A stretch of 64,000 nucleotides of DNA, taken from assembly GCA_036873135.1 (NCBI GenBank), contig JAPTYO010000012.1:10982090-11046089 (forward strand), written 5' to 3'. The stretch's first letter is position 1, and every line of letters begins with the position of its first letter. A model generated the notes under the pieces. That model had not been told where the DNA came from, searched no databases, and saw nothing but the letters and a program-made list of their open reading frames with translations. Below, piece after piece: positions 47,083 through 59,489 of the stretch. The DNA comes from Clarkia xantiana subsp. parviflora. Taxonomy: Eukaryota > Streptophyta > Magnoliopsida > Myrtales > Onagraceae. Position numbers and translations under genes: made by a program.

Positions 47083-47682
47083 TTATTATATTAATGTATT
47101 ACGTTTTATTAATATACATTTTGTAGCAAAAATAAATAAATAAATTTTAAAAAAATTACTATACATCTCAAGTCAACGATATGGACCTCTATTTTTACAA
47201 TTAGTCCAAATTTATTTTATTTATTATTATTAACTATAATATTTCTTCAATAATATTACTGACAACATTATTTTTGTATAGATATTCAATTTGATTAAAT
47301 GATTAAAAGAAATAGTAAAATTTGAAAACATGAATATTTATGTCTAAACAATCAAATTTAGACTACTAAAATAAACATCATGTTATACATTTGTTTTTCT
47401 ATTTAAATCTATTTTATGGAAAAATTAATTAAATCTACTATTATTTCTAAATTTTTCTATTTAAATTATTTCAGTAACTTTAAACTACAATAATTTAAAT
47501 ATATATTTTGCAAAATATCTAGTGAATAATAACCAACCAGAAAGAGCTCAAATCACATGAACACTCACTCTTCCACAGCATCTAGATCCAAAAATGTTGC
47601 AACTGTCAGAATATAAGTGTTTTACTAGCTATGATTGACTATTAAGATGCTACAGAGTACATCAATTCCCCCCGACTGACAA
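47083..47682. other. AT-rich spacer and 3' flank of the RRM gene
   Basis: No open frame of interest to about 47520; the last part is probably the 3' UTR of the minus-strand RRM gene. Confidence 0.5.
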
Positions 47683-49937
47683 TCACTGTCGAGACCTTGA
47701 TTCGGCTCTACGAGCCTCGTCACGGGTTGAAGGAAAAAGCTCGACATACCTCGACCCAATCATCATCCTATCCTTACCCATCGCTTGCTTTGCCTCATCA
47801 ACCGAGCCAAACTCCACAAACGCATCCCCGGTAGCTTTACCATCAGGCCTACAAGCAATGTGAATCTTGCTCTCACCCACATTGAATTCTGCAAAAAACT
47901 CTGCAATCTCAGATTTTTTCACAGAAAACGGAAGGCCCCGAAGCTTCAGAATCTCACTGTACTCCATCTGATCTTTACTGCTATTGAACGTCTTGTTAGC
48001 CCGAGACGGTGCAGGGCTTTCATGGTAGTCCATATCGTAGTAGTTTCCTTCATAGTTCACCTCTGCAGCTACAGCGGTATAGTAATCTTGTTTTTTGCAC
48101 CTGAAAACTTCGACATACCTTCGCCCCATGTTTTGTCGGTCCTTTTGGAGAGCAAACTCAACATGCATGTCACCTGCAAAGACAACAAATGCTTCTCCTG
48201 AGAATCGCCCGTTCTTGGTGGCAAGAAGCACGTCCACTGTGTCCAGTCCGGCAAAGAACTTGCAGATGTCTAGGTCGGTGCAGTCGAATGGAAGTCCCCT
48301 GAGTCGAACCACTGGAAATGGTGGAGGCTGGAATCCATGACTGAATCCAACATAGGGTTGAACTGCGAAGTAGGGATTTGATTCCATCATTCTTTGTCTC
48401 TTTGAGCCGACCTCGTACCCAGAAACCCCCCCGCTTCCCAATATTGCCCTTCAATATTCCATAGAAAACAAAAACAGACATCCCCCCTTGTCCCGTTAAT
48501 ATAACCGAGCCCACCCACGTTTTCATCTACCTATTGTCTATTCCTACATTGTCTATTACACCCTCCTAAGACACATACCAAACACCCAGAGAAGCAAAAT
48601 GCATGATATATCAATAACCTCGTAGTTGCAGCAGCACCGTTATTGATACAGGCTATGTATCAACTTCAAGGTTCACTCCGTAGAGTTTTGGGAGTTTATT
48701 TATATAAAACCTTATACAGTAGATACAACAGTAGATTGTAATTATCTCATAAACTTGTGGAAATTAGGCATGCAAAAAGATCGTGAGAATATCAAAAGGA
48801 AGTATAGCACAGAGATAATTGAACAATGGTGCATCTGAAATTGAGCAAAGCTGCAACCGGAGAATGTCACATTACGGCAGACATTTTTTTAACAAAACAT
48901 GATTCTATGACACGAGCAGTCAAGGAAAAAGAATGCGTTCGTGTATACATTTGACATTAGTCACAAAATCATAGCACGGCAACACAAACACAGTAACACA
49001 TGATAACTACCATGTCATGTTTGTGTAGAACAACACGACACAAACAATAATGTTGTGCTGTTACATATGATTTTTGAGTACTTCTCTGAACAAGTTGTAT
49101 TTAAGAGACTTCATAACTTTAATCAGCTTCTAAATTATGAGAGTTGATCGGTTCTTCATTAAGGAATTACAAATTCTGATATATAGATTCATAGTCCTTG
49201 CTATTAGATGTTCACTATTCGATATTTGCTTAAAATCTCATATCAGGAAGTACGGAAAACTAAATGAACACAGCAAAATAAGATGATATGAACATGCACA
49301 AAAAATTCTTATCCTGTTTGTAAGCATAACAAACATGATAAACTTATTGACACTCACGATAACATGCACGAATACATGATTTGCCACTCCTTTGTAAGCC
49401 ATACTAAGGTACCTATTAGTTCATGTACAAAACTTCCCATGGCAGCAAAACAATTAGGTACAGTGAAACTGAGCAGTATGCAATGAAGAAAGCACAAATA
49501 ATGCCCCAATTCATCTACGATAACAAGGTAGTAACAATATATTGTTGACTAACCAGAGGGCGCCCTATTCAGAACATTCATACAGAGACGTGACCTGCCA
49601 CGAATTTCCTCTTTCTTTACACACCACAGATCAAAGGTGAACATTTTCTTTAATTTTAGAAGAACTGACTAGGTATATTTTGCAGGGCAGAGACAAACAA
49701 CCTTAGACTGGAAATTTAGACAATTGCGTATGAAAGTTCGGTTTGGATCACAAATTCAGCGCAGGTTCGTGTGAAAGTAACCTTCGATTCAATTATTAAA
49801 AAAAATTACGCCTAATCCAGCATGTCTGTTAGCAGCAACCAATAGCAAATTGTACAGAAAGCACAGGGGAAAAAATGCTTTTGTAAAATTAAGGCGTAAA
49901 GATGGAGGTTATCGAATTACCCTCTGTATCCGTACAT
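47683..49937 (-). CDS. RRM protein, hnRNP F/H-like
   Basis: Two coding exons. Exon 1 is only 17 bases (49937-49921, MYGYRG less its last base) and ends in a GTAATT donor. A 1,472-bp intron ends in TTGAAG, and exon 2 (48448-47683) carries the rest. The joined frame is 260 residues and starts MYGYRGAILGSGGVSGYEVG. Two RNA-recognition motifs of the quasi-RRM type follow: VVRLRGLPFDCTDLDICKFF with GEAFVVFAG, and ILKLRGLPFSVKKSEIAEFF with GDAFVEFGS, ending EARRAESRSRQ. This matches plant hnRNP F/H-type proteins, which bind G-rich RNA in animals and probably act in pre-mRNA processing. The ATG at 48390 inside exon 2 is an alternative start but would drop the conserved N terminus. No internal stop. 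Confidence 0.88.
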
Positions 49938-50049
49938 CGCAACGATGATGAAGGTCTTACAAGCTTCTCCAATTTGAAGGTCGAAGTCCCAGAGAGAAAA
50001 AATCGGAACCCTAACGTTTGATTATTGATGAAGGTCTTTAAACTCTGAC

Positions 50050-50965
50050 AAACTTCTCCGAGAATTAATTTTATGGAAAATAACCGTATGAGAAAATTAC
50101 CAAAATAAGTATATTATAATTTAAAATTACACAATTAAGTATCATAAATTAAAAATTGCACAAACTGGCATACCCTTGAATGAGATTTGAGGGTTTGACC
50201 AACATAATTTTAACTTCTTCCTCATTATGTCCCGCTTCTTCTCTATTAACGGAGAATTAACCAACTGTTTTTCACACTCACTGCGTCTTCTCTCTGCGTT
50301 AGTGAACTAGTCAGCTGCTCCGCTCGCGCACCGTTCCTTTGCCGACGCACCCGCCAGTCATTCCTTCGCTCGCGCACCGTTCCTTTGCCGACGCACCCGC
50401 CAGTCATTCCTTCGCCCGCCCGAAGCACCCGCCTTGCCGTTTTTCTCCACCCCTAAACCTGCCCGAAGCTCCACCGCCTCGTCGTTGCTTGGCCTCGTCC
50501 CGCCAGCCAGCTGTTTGCTCGTCATAGGTAGCCAATTCCAGATACCGTAAGGTCGCTCGCCGAAGTAGCTGCTCCAAATTCAAAACCCAAATTTCGTAAT
50601 TTTGGGCAATTACCAATTTGAGGTAAATTGATGCTATTTTATTTAATTATGAACATTTTTAGTGTTTAATTGTTGATTGGTTTGCATAATTGCAATGTAA
50701 TGTACATTATTTAGATAATTGAAGGAACAAAATTCTATGGTTTGTATTTTAAATATTAGGATCAATTTGAATGTTGGATTTTTTTTTAAAGTTTTTTTAT
50801 TAATGCTAGAATTTAATTTTTTTAATTTCAAATTTAGGTCTAACTCGAGGTAAAACCCTTGAATCCCATTCGAGAGTTTGACCAAAACTTTTGGTCAAAC
50901 CCTCGACTCTCATTCGGTTTGCTCAAATTTGACAATTTCAAATTCGCGTACCTATTTTTTATTTA
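50050..50965. other. Upstream region of the RRM gene with a GC-rich unassigned leader-like block
   Basis: 50270-50520 is GC-rich and contains a 46-bp tandem duplication. It is followed by a possible donor (ttgaggtaaa, near 50620), so it may be a 5' leader exon of a lost plus-strand gene. AT-rich DNA then runs to the next LTR at 50966. Confidence 0.4.
50321..50412. repeat. 46-bp tandem duplication
   Basis: 50321-50366 and 50367-50412 are identical (cgctcgcgcaccgttccttt to cagtcattcctt). Confidence 0.9.
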
Positions 50966-51547
50966 TGTCAGACCCTAAAAATCCGACCTAAGGCGATATT
51001 ACATTTTGAAAACGTGCAATTTTGGAATAGTCGCCACTAGTTAATTATTAGGCTAACTAGAATCCTAGATTTACCTAAGCGAGTAACGAATTAAACACCT
51101 AGGTATAAATCGCTCTACGATAAGAAATTTGTGTTCGGGGGTTCTATTACGAATTAAAACACATGGAATTAATCACGGCCTTTCGATACTCAATTCACAA
51201 ATTTGCCAATTTCACTATCTGAACACATGTCACAAATTAATCTAACGATGCCAAGATTTAATTAAATTTCTATCATGTGCGAAATATTATCAAATATTAA
51301 TCTAAGCCTACAAACGAATTGAAATCTATAACTCCTAATTAAAACGAAATATAAAACACCAAAAATTATCAAACATGCTTAAACAACATAAATAACATAT
51401 TACATATTTAATCATACATATAACTTGATTAATTAAACACTCTACCTAATCAAATTTATCTAATCACATATAAACATCTAATTTAAAATAATATAGTAAT
51501 AATAATAATACAACAAAATAAAATAATACATAATTAAATGAAATAAA

Positions 51548-51587
<40 letters not shown>

Positions 51588-51906
51588 GGACCTTCGTCTT
51601 CAACAGCGGGATGTGCAGGCACCGGAGCTGGAGGTTCCGGCGGCAGCGAAAGGGGGTGGCACCGGAGGGCAGGGCAGCGGCCGGAGCAGCGGACCACAGT
51701 GGCCGGAGCGAACGATGGAGCTGGGCAGGCGGAACGACGGGTGGTTTCCGGGATGGGGGTGACGAGAGGGGGCTCCGGTGACTGGGCTGCTGCGAGGTCA
51801 CAGCAAGGCGGTCGGCGCGGCGAGATCTGGGCTGGCAGCGGTGGAACTTCTCCGGCGGGTAGCGCGGAGGTGGGCTCGCCGGTGGTCGGACTGGCTGCTG
51901 CTGCTG

Positions 51907-52005
<99 letters not shown>

Positions 52006-52525
52006 CAGGCGTCGGAACCATGGCGGACACGGGGGCGGTCGCTGGCAGGTGAAATGACGACGTGGAGGGAGTGGCGAGGTCACGGCGGCCGGTGGTCGAA
52101 GGTAGGGTCGCCGGGGAGCTCAGGTCGGCCATGGCAGATCCAAAAAAAAATAAAAAAAATTCACTACATGACAAATTTGCACGGGTTCCGAAAACTGATG
52201 TATTATTATTGTTTGTGGTGTTTCTGTTACATGTAAAAGGATCCTATTTATAGCTAAACTAGGACCCCTAAACTAGGAAAATAAAATCTGAAAAAAAAAA
52301 ATATGCATTTAATATTCCGAAAATATACATATATATTTATGTATTTCACCATAAATACACATAATATATTTTCTAAATATTTTACAATAAATAATGCATA
52401 TACACTATCCTATTTTAAGCCAGTCCTATCTTTAGAAACTTCGCGACCTTCCATATTTAAATACTTCCTTTTTGACGCGTGACATTTTGAACGTGCTACG
52501 CGCGGACCAAAATTAGGTGTTTACA
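50966..52525 (-). repeat. 3' LTR of the tandem-repeat element
   Basis: 1,560 bp. AT-rich outer parts enclose a GC-rich block (about 51590-52135) with an (AG)46 tract. TATAAATA lies on the minus strand at 52252-52245. A 236-codon minus-strand frame covers the GC-rich block. Confidence 0.9.
51911..52002. repeat. (AG)n microsatellite in the left LTR
   Basis: 46 AG units; the right LTR has about half as many (58787-58835). Confidence 0.95.
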
Positions 52526-52674
52526 GCTTGCCACTCTTTGGGCGAATTCCCGTAGAACAAGTTCGAGGGGATTTTTCCAAAGACGAGTAAACACTAATTT
52601 TGGTTGGGAAGTATATCTTCTTTCGAGTCTTCGAATCTTCAAGGAAACTCCTGGCTTATTTCGGAAAGTGCAAA

Positions 52675-53095
52675 AAAAGTAGAGCCTCTGTCGGCGGTGC
52701 CCCTGTTGGCGGTGCCTCTATTAGCGTGCCCCTGTTGGCGATGTAGAAAGTAGAACCTTCGTCGGCGGTGCCCCTGTTGGCGGTGCCAGAAAATAGAACC
52801 TTCGTCGGTGATGCCCCTGTTGGCGGTGCCTCCATTGGTAGTGCAGAAAGTAAAGCCTCCAGTGGCGTGCAGAAAAGTAAAGCCTCGGTCGGCGGTGCCC
52901 CTGTTGGCGGTGCCTCCGTTGGCGCTGCAGAAAGTAAAGCCTCGGTCGGCGGTGCCCCTGTTGGCGGTGCCTTCGTTGGCGGTGCAGAAAGTAAAGCCTC
53001 CAGTGGCGTGCGGAAAAGTAAAATCTTGATCGATGATGCCTCTAGTGGCGAGCGACAAGAAAAAGCCTCCAGTGGCGTGCAATAAAGTAAAACCT
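52675..53095. repeat. Tandem repeats with ggcggtgcc core
   Basis: Units built from gtcggcggtgcccctgttgg and agaaagtaaagcctc recur about seven times with variants. On the minus strand two overlapping frames are open, one reading GTANRGTADRGFTF-type repeats and one APPTGAPPTEALL-type repeats. Confidence 0.85.
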
Positions 53096-53104
53096 TTGGT
53101 GATG

Positions 53105-53465
53105 ATTGGTAACATAAGACCTCTACGTCAAACAGTACCAACAACCTCTGGTGACGCCTCTAGTGGCGAGTGGTAACGGAAAAACCTCTACGTCAGACCG
53201 TACCGGCAAACCTCTGGTGATATCTCTGGTGGCGAAAGACCTCTACGTCAGACCGTACCGGAGAACCTTTGGTGATGCCTCTAGTGGCGAGTGGTAACGG
53301 AAGACCTCTACGTCAGGCCGTACCGGAAAACCTCTGGTAATTCTCTGGTGGCGGAAGACCTCTACGTCAGACCGTACCGGAGACCCTTTGGTGATGCCTC
53401 TAGCGGCGTATGTCGGAGAAGAGCCTCTAGTGGCGTCTGTTGGAGAAGTGCCTCTAGTGGCGTGA
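53105..53465. repeat. Tandem repeats with gacctctacgtcagaccgta
   Basis: About five units of roughly 65 bp, each also containing ggtgatgcctctagtggcga or a variant. Confidence 0.85.
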
Positions 53466-53534
53466 CTTGCGAAGGCTGAATACTAAGGCTTCGTTCGTCG
53501 AGGTTGACTCTCAGGAAGCTGGAAAACTTCAGAT

Positions 53535-53750
53535 CATGATTGTCGGTTGTGACTTGTAGGAACAGACTGTAACAGTCCTACTCATCCTTGAATGGTGACC
53601 CGCGAGAGCAGACTTCAACCGTCCCACTTGCCCTGAAGTTGACTCGTAGGAACATACTGTAACAGTCCTACTCATCCTTGGAATGCGACCTGCGAGAGCA
53701 GACTGTAACCGTCTCGCTTGCCGTGAAGTTGACTCTGGAAGACGCTGCTT
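53535..53750. repeat. Duplicated ~105-bp segment
   Basis: Two copies containing actgtaacagtcctactcat, each followed by gcgagagcagact and a cttgccctgaagtt- or cttgccgtgaagtt-type end. Confidence 0.8.
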
Positions 53751-54029
53751 GCGTATGAGTATTTGTCCCTAATTTTTGCCTAAATTGTGCATTGTGCGAC
53801 AACCTAGCTGGATCTTTTTTTTTTTTTTTTTCTTTTTCTCTCTTTTTTTTTGTTGAGAATTTCTCTTTTTTCTCTCCTTTTTCCACGGCCGATTGAGAGA
53901 TTTTCGACCGTGCCCCTCGGTTTTTTATTTTCTCTCCTTTTGCCATGATTGCAATTTCTGAACTTGCAACCATGCCTCTCATTTCCTGATTTTGCCTAGG
54001 CTGCCCTTTCGGGTTTTCAACCTAGCGGA

Positions 54030-54725
54030 AGCACTCTTTATTTGATAGCCGATTAAACGGTGGCTGTGACTCGTACTTTATTTTCCGCCTCGATGCGGGA
54101 GTATTTGTAGCTATTTGGAGGGTGACTGTGACTTTTTTTCTCACCGTTTTCAATTGCGGAAGCTCTTTTGATTGTAGCCATCTGGAAGGTGGCTGTGGCC
54201 CTTCATTCTTCGTCTCTGATCCGGGAAACACTCTTTGTATGTAACCATTTTGAGGGTGGTTGTGGCCCTTTCACTTAATATCCGCCATCGATGTTCCGGG
54301 ATCGCTCTTTTGACTGTAGCCGTTTGATGGACGACTGTGACCCTTTCTTTTATTTTCCCGCCCTCACCGGGTTCGCGAGATCACTCTTTTTGTGTAGCCA
54401 TTTTAAGGGTGGCTGTGGCCCTTTTTATTCTCCCGCCCTCACAGGGTTCGCGAGGTCACTCTTTTATTTGCAGCCGTTTGGAGGGAGGCTGTGGCCCTTT
54501 CACCTATTTCCCACTTTTGCTGTGGCAGGAGCGCTCTTTATCCGTAGCCATTTGAAGGGTGGTTGTGGCCCTTTCTTTGTAGTCATTTTAGGGACGACTG
54601 AGACCCTTTTTATTTGTAGTTCATTTAGGGACAACTGTGACCCTTCTATTTCTTCATTGCTCTCACAAAATATGCATGAGCACTCTCTTTGTTTTTATCG
54701 GTAGCCAATTAAAGGGCGGCTATGG
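54030..54725. repeat. Tandem repeats with tgtagccattt / gtggctgtggccctt
   Basis: About ten units of 60-80 bp, each pairing a gtagcc(a/g)tttgaagggtgg-like part with ctgtggcccttt, and several with cccgccctcaccgggttcgc-like inserts. Confidence 0.85.
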
Positions 54726-54899
54726 GCCTAAAGAAAAATGCTTTTTTTGTTTTTTTTTTTTTGCTTGCTCTTTTTTTGCTTTTTTTGCTTCTTTTTTTTG
54801 TTGTTGATTTTTTTGCTTTTTTTAAAGAAAATTTAACGAAAATAATCAACAACAATTATATAAATTCCCCTAATGGCAAATCTGAAATTTCTAATTCAA

Positions 54900-56000
54900 A
54901 ACATCTTCTAGAGAAGGACTCAGTTGATTGAGTCAAAATATGTCGATCGTGTTGACGCCCTGGATGGACCTTACAACCAATGGATGACGTAGACAGTGAT
55001 TTCTAATCTCGGCTTCTCAAGTGCCCCGGTTATTGCTCAATCTCGTCTGGGGATGCCCCATGGCTAGCACCTACCGGGTTAGGCTCGTCGCATGCAGGAT
55101 GAATGGCCTGGCCAATGAACACACATGGATGATGTGGAGTAGTCCGCATTGGGGCACAGATATTGCGCGAGATAAATTCGGCAACTGACACAAGAATGGT
55201 TGGCGAGCAAAGGGTTGTGCACGAGATGTGCTCTTCAGAGGCTTTTATTTGGATGATTATCCGAGCTGCACAATGAGTAAGGAAAAACTCAAATTTCGGG
55301 GATAAAAATGATCACAACTTTTCTTACCTGGGTGCCTGACATTTTTAATGGAAATTTGCTCCATATGTGAATGGATCTGTTGCATGTCCTGATTTTCCTG
55401 CTCCATCTAGAAATCTCAACTTGTATATGAACACCTGCCGGAAAGTAAACGCCCATGGACCTCTGATGGAAGGCACCAACAATAATGTTCTCTTTGCTTG
55501 ACATCCAAAATGTTCATTGATCAGCACATTGAATCTTCACGAGACTCTTGATGATCTCTTGATATTTTCTCATCTTCAGACATGACTGATCTCAATAGGA
55601 GATGCCCCTTGGTTACCACCGACCGTTTTAGACCTCACTGTAAAACAGATGTACATCTTGGTTCGGGGACGCGTATGAATTCCACATATGGTGGGTGGAA
55701 TTTTGACATGTAAGTTCTTTGGAGCAGTCACACTTCACGTGGTTGCGATCTCGTCGAAGTGGTCGTCTGATCTGCAAAAAGAGTAGGGACACTCAAATCT
55801 CAAAGAAAAATCAAGCACAATTCATCGTACCTGAGCGTTGGATATCCCGAGTGCGCAATTAGTTCTTCGTGCGACTAGATGGCTGCACGTTCATTTTATG
55901 TTCCCACATTTGGCTGACACCACTCGTATGTACCAGATACATATCCAAGGGTACCTGTGAAGAGTGAATGAAAAATCAGTCTAGAGAATACGAGAAATCA
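54900..56000. other. Unassigned central body of the tandem-repeat element
   Basis: More complex sequence with no long frame and no recognised domain. It may be where coding sequence of an ancestral element decayed or was replaced. Confidence 0.5.
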
Positions 56001-56379
56001 TGCATGATTTTTTTTTTTGAAAGCTCTAATGTCATTCATTTCATAATTTTTATTTTTTTTAAAAGGGAATCAAAATTTATGATCTAAGGTGTTTTGCATC
56101 ATTATGGAGTTTACTGAGTTTGCCGAGTGCACCATCTGACTCGAACACATGATAAATGCTCAAAAACAGATTTTTTTCAAAAAGATTTTCTCGTCCTTTG
56201 TTTAAACTCGTATGGTCGCACTCAACTGCACATTTAAACTATTTTCTCAAAAAATAGAATCAAATCTCTTTTTTTTAAAACGTTAACTCATGCGAAAGTT
56301 GAGACGATCTTACCGAAAAGTGCAATACACCTTAGATAAAAATGAATGACACTTTGAGTTTTTTTTTTTTAAATGCTCA

Positions 56380-57330
56380 TGCATGCTCGAAAGTTAAAGT
56401 TCTACTAATAAGAAACTTACAATTTACAACCAGTTTACCTGAATGATACATATGGAATGTATGTACAAAATGAAAAATCCAGGTGAAATTTTTTTTATAA
56501 AAACAAATGCAAATGCAATGCATGTTTGGAATTAGAAGCTCAACAACTAAGAGAAGATTTACAATCTAAAAAAAAAGAATCGTTTTTCCTAAAACAACGC
56601 CTATGAGATGTACATGAGGTGAAAGTTGTACAGTTGAGAAAACTTACAAGTTACCTGAATTTTTTGTGTTTTTTTTTATGAGGAAAAAAAAATCAATGCA
56701 TCCTAGTTGCTCAAAATAAAAAAAATCAAGTGAAAAGTTTTTTTTTTTTAAATGCATATGAGATGTACAAAAAAAAATAAATACAAGATGCAAACTTAAA
56801 AATGAAAGTTCTACAACTAAGAAAAATTACAATTTACCTGAAATGTTTTTTTTCGAAAATAATGCATATGAGATGCACATCTTTTAAAAAAAATCAGGTA
56901 AAAAGTTTTTTTTAAACAAAGAGCCCTAAAACTAAGAGAGCTTACGATTTATCTAAAAAGTTTTTTTAAAAAATAATGCATACTGGATGCATTATTTAAA
57001 ATAAAACAATTCAGGTAAATTTTTTGAAATGATGCATATGGAATGCACGTTCGAAATTAGAAGCTCTAATAGCTAAAGGGAAATTAAATTTTTTTTCTAA
57101 AATGTTTTTTTACATGCGCGACACGCTAACCAAAATCACAACTTACCTGAAGATTTTTTTTAAGAAAAAAAACAATGCGTATGAAACGCAAGTTTAAAAT
57201 AAATAAAAAATCAGGTAAGAGGTTTTTTTTTTTTTTTAAAAAAACAATGCATGCGAAATGCAAGTTTGAAAAGAAAAAGTATACAACTAAATGACTAACA
57301 ATTAGCTGGGAAGAAAAAAAAAAGGAAAGT
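56380..57330. repeat. ~110-bp tandem repeats with T-runs
   Basis: Units contain aatgcatatgagatgcac-like, gaaagttctacaactaagag-like and acaatttacctga-like parts separated by long T or A runs; about eight diverged copies. Confidence 0.8.
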
Positions 57331-57842
57331 TTTTTTGGATTTTTTTTTTATTCTTTAAAAAAAAATGCAATGAGACGAATGCATGAGAAATAAAAGTATA
57401 CAAACAGTAATGATAACATTTACAACAAAAAAAACAGATCATGTTAGGGGGTAAGAAAAATGTGTGGCTTTGCTCTACAAGGTAGGTTCCATTGACAGGT
57501 TCCCGATAAGGTGGTTTCCTCACCCCATCATAGGAATCATAAGACCTTCACAAGCGAGTAGAGTTTTTCCGAGCCGTACCGGCGGCCCAGCCGCTCCGGT
57601 CGTACCGTACTAAACCTCTGGGGTTTCTAGTCGCCCTGGGTTTTAGGCGTTTTGGAGATTACGCTAAAGTGGTGTGTGTGCGAATATAAACAATGCCACA
57701 AAAAAGAAAACGTTAGTTAATAACTCTAAAAATATGTACCTGTCACAAAAAAACAAAGTTAGAATGGTGAAGTCAATAAAATATAAAAACTCAAAAAGCA
57801 TGGCAATAAGCGAATATAATGAGCCCGAACCCTCTAAAATTT

Positions 57843-57862
57843 CCCCAACAGAGTCGTCAAAT
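57843..57862 (-). other. PBS-like site of the tandem-repeat element
   Basis: Minus strand just inside the right LTR: atttgacgactctgttgggg. It resembles the tggcgactctgctgggga sites that I recall from large plant gypsy elements. Confidence 0.5.
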
Positions 57863-58784
57863 TGTCAGACCCTAAAAATCCGACCTAAGGCGATATTACG
57901 TTTTGAAAACGTGCAATTTTGGAAGAGTCGCCACTAGTTAATTATTAGGCTAACTAGAATCCTATATTTACCTTAGCGAGTAACGAATTAAACAACTAGG
58001 TATAAAATCAGTCTACGATAAGAAATTCGAGTTCGGGGGTTCTATTACGAATTAAAACACATGGAATTAATCACGGCCTTTCGATACTCAATTCACAAAT
58101 TTGCCAATTTCACTATCTGAACACATGTCACAAATTAATCTAACGATGCCAAGATTTAATTAAATTTCTATCATGCGTGAAATATTATCAAATATTAATC
58201 TAAGCCTACAAACGAATTGAAATCTATAACTCCTAATTAAAACGAAATATAAAACACAAAAAATTATCAAACATGCTTAAACAACATAAATAACATATTA
58301 CATATTTAATCATACATATAACTTGATTAATTAAACACTCTACCTAACCAAATTTATCTAATCACATATAAACATCTAATTTAAAATAATATAGTAATAA
58401 TAATAATACAACAAAATATAATAATACATAATTAAATGAAATAACAATAAAAAAAAAAAAAAAAACTGACCTTCGTCTTCAACAGCGGGATGTGCAGGCA
58501 CCGAGCTGGAGGTTCCGGCGGCAGCGAAAGGGGGTGGCACCGGAGGGCAGGGCAGCGGCCGGAGCAGCGGACCACGATGGCCGGAGCGAACGGTGGAGCT
58601 GGGCAGGCGGAGCGACGGGTGGTTTCCGAGACGGGAGTGACGAGAGGGGGCTCCGGTGACTGGGCTGCTGCAAGGTCACAGCAAGGCGGTCGGCGCGGCG
58701 AGATCTGGGCTGACAGCGGTGGAACTTCTCCGGCGGGTAGCGCGGAGGTGGGCTCGCCGGTGGCCGGACTGGCTGCTGCTGCTG

Positions 58785-58838
<54 letters not shown>

Positions 58839-59353
58839 CAGGCGTCGGAACCATGGCGGACACGGGGGCGGTCGCTGGCGGGTGAAACGACGTCGTGGAG
58901 GGAGTGGCGAGGTCACGGCGGCCGGTGGTCGAAGGTAGGGTCGCCGGGGAGCTCAGGTCGGTCATGGCAAATTAAAAAAAAAAAACTTTTTCACTACATG
59001 ACAAATTTGCACGGGTTCCGAAAACTGATGTATTATTATTGTTTGTGGTGTTTCTGTTACATGTAAAAGGATCTTATTTATAGCTAAACTAGGACCCCTA
59101 AACAAGGAAAATAAAATCTGAAAAAAAATATGCATTTTAATATTCCGAAAATATACATATATATTTATGGTTCACCATAAATACACATAATATATTTTCT
59201 AAATATTTTACAATAAATAATGCATATATACTATCCTATTTTAAGCCAGTTCTATCTTTAGAAACTTCGCGACCTTCCATATTTAAATACTTCCTTGTTT
59301 TGACGCGTGACATTTTGAACGTGCTACGCGCGGACCAAAATTAGGTGTTTACA
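57863..59353 (-). repeat. 5' LTR of the tandem-repeat element
   Basis: 1,491 bp, closely similar to the left LTR. The length difference is mainly the shorter AG tract (58787-58835) and the A-run replacing an (AAT)n tract near 58450. Confidence 0.9.
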
Positions 59354-59489
59354 ATTTACCAATTAAAGCATACTTAGTTAGCAAAACAACTCCAACTATA
59401 GGATCTTTTTATGCTACTTTACTATTTCATTTTATAATTATACAAGATGCATCCAAATGTGTATGGGTTGGACCCTAACTCGGACAATT

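Larger units (their letters stand above)
50966..59353 (-). mobile_element. LTR retrotransposon without recognisable coding domains, tandem-repeat rich
   Basis: LTRs at 50966-52525 and 57863-59353 with a perfect 5-bp duplication attta (50961-50965, 59354-59358). On the minus strand the LTR runs TGTAAACACC to GGTCTGACA. The PBS-like tttgacgactctgttgggga lies beside the right (5') LTR, and a purine-rich run (aaagagtggcaag) precedes the left (3') LTR. The 5.3-kb body contains no gag, RT or integrase that I can find. It is mostly tandem repeats of five kinds plus T-rich runs. LTR style and PBS suggest a gypsy (Tat/Ogre-like) parent providing enzymes in trans; this is inference. It fits the LARD class. 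Confidence 0.85.

Noticed and set aside
47785..48201. 138-codon plus-strand frame
   Set aside because: Shadow of the RRM gene on the opposite strand.
48170..48526. 118-codon minus-strand frame starting MKTWVGS upstream of the RRM exon
   Set aside because: It reads the intron end and a wrong frame of exon 2; the conserved RRM frame starts with the small exon at 49937.
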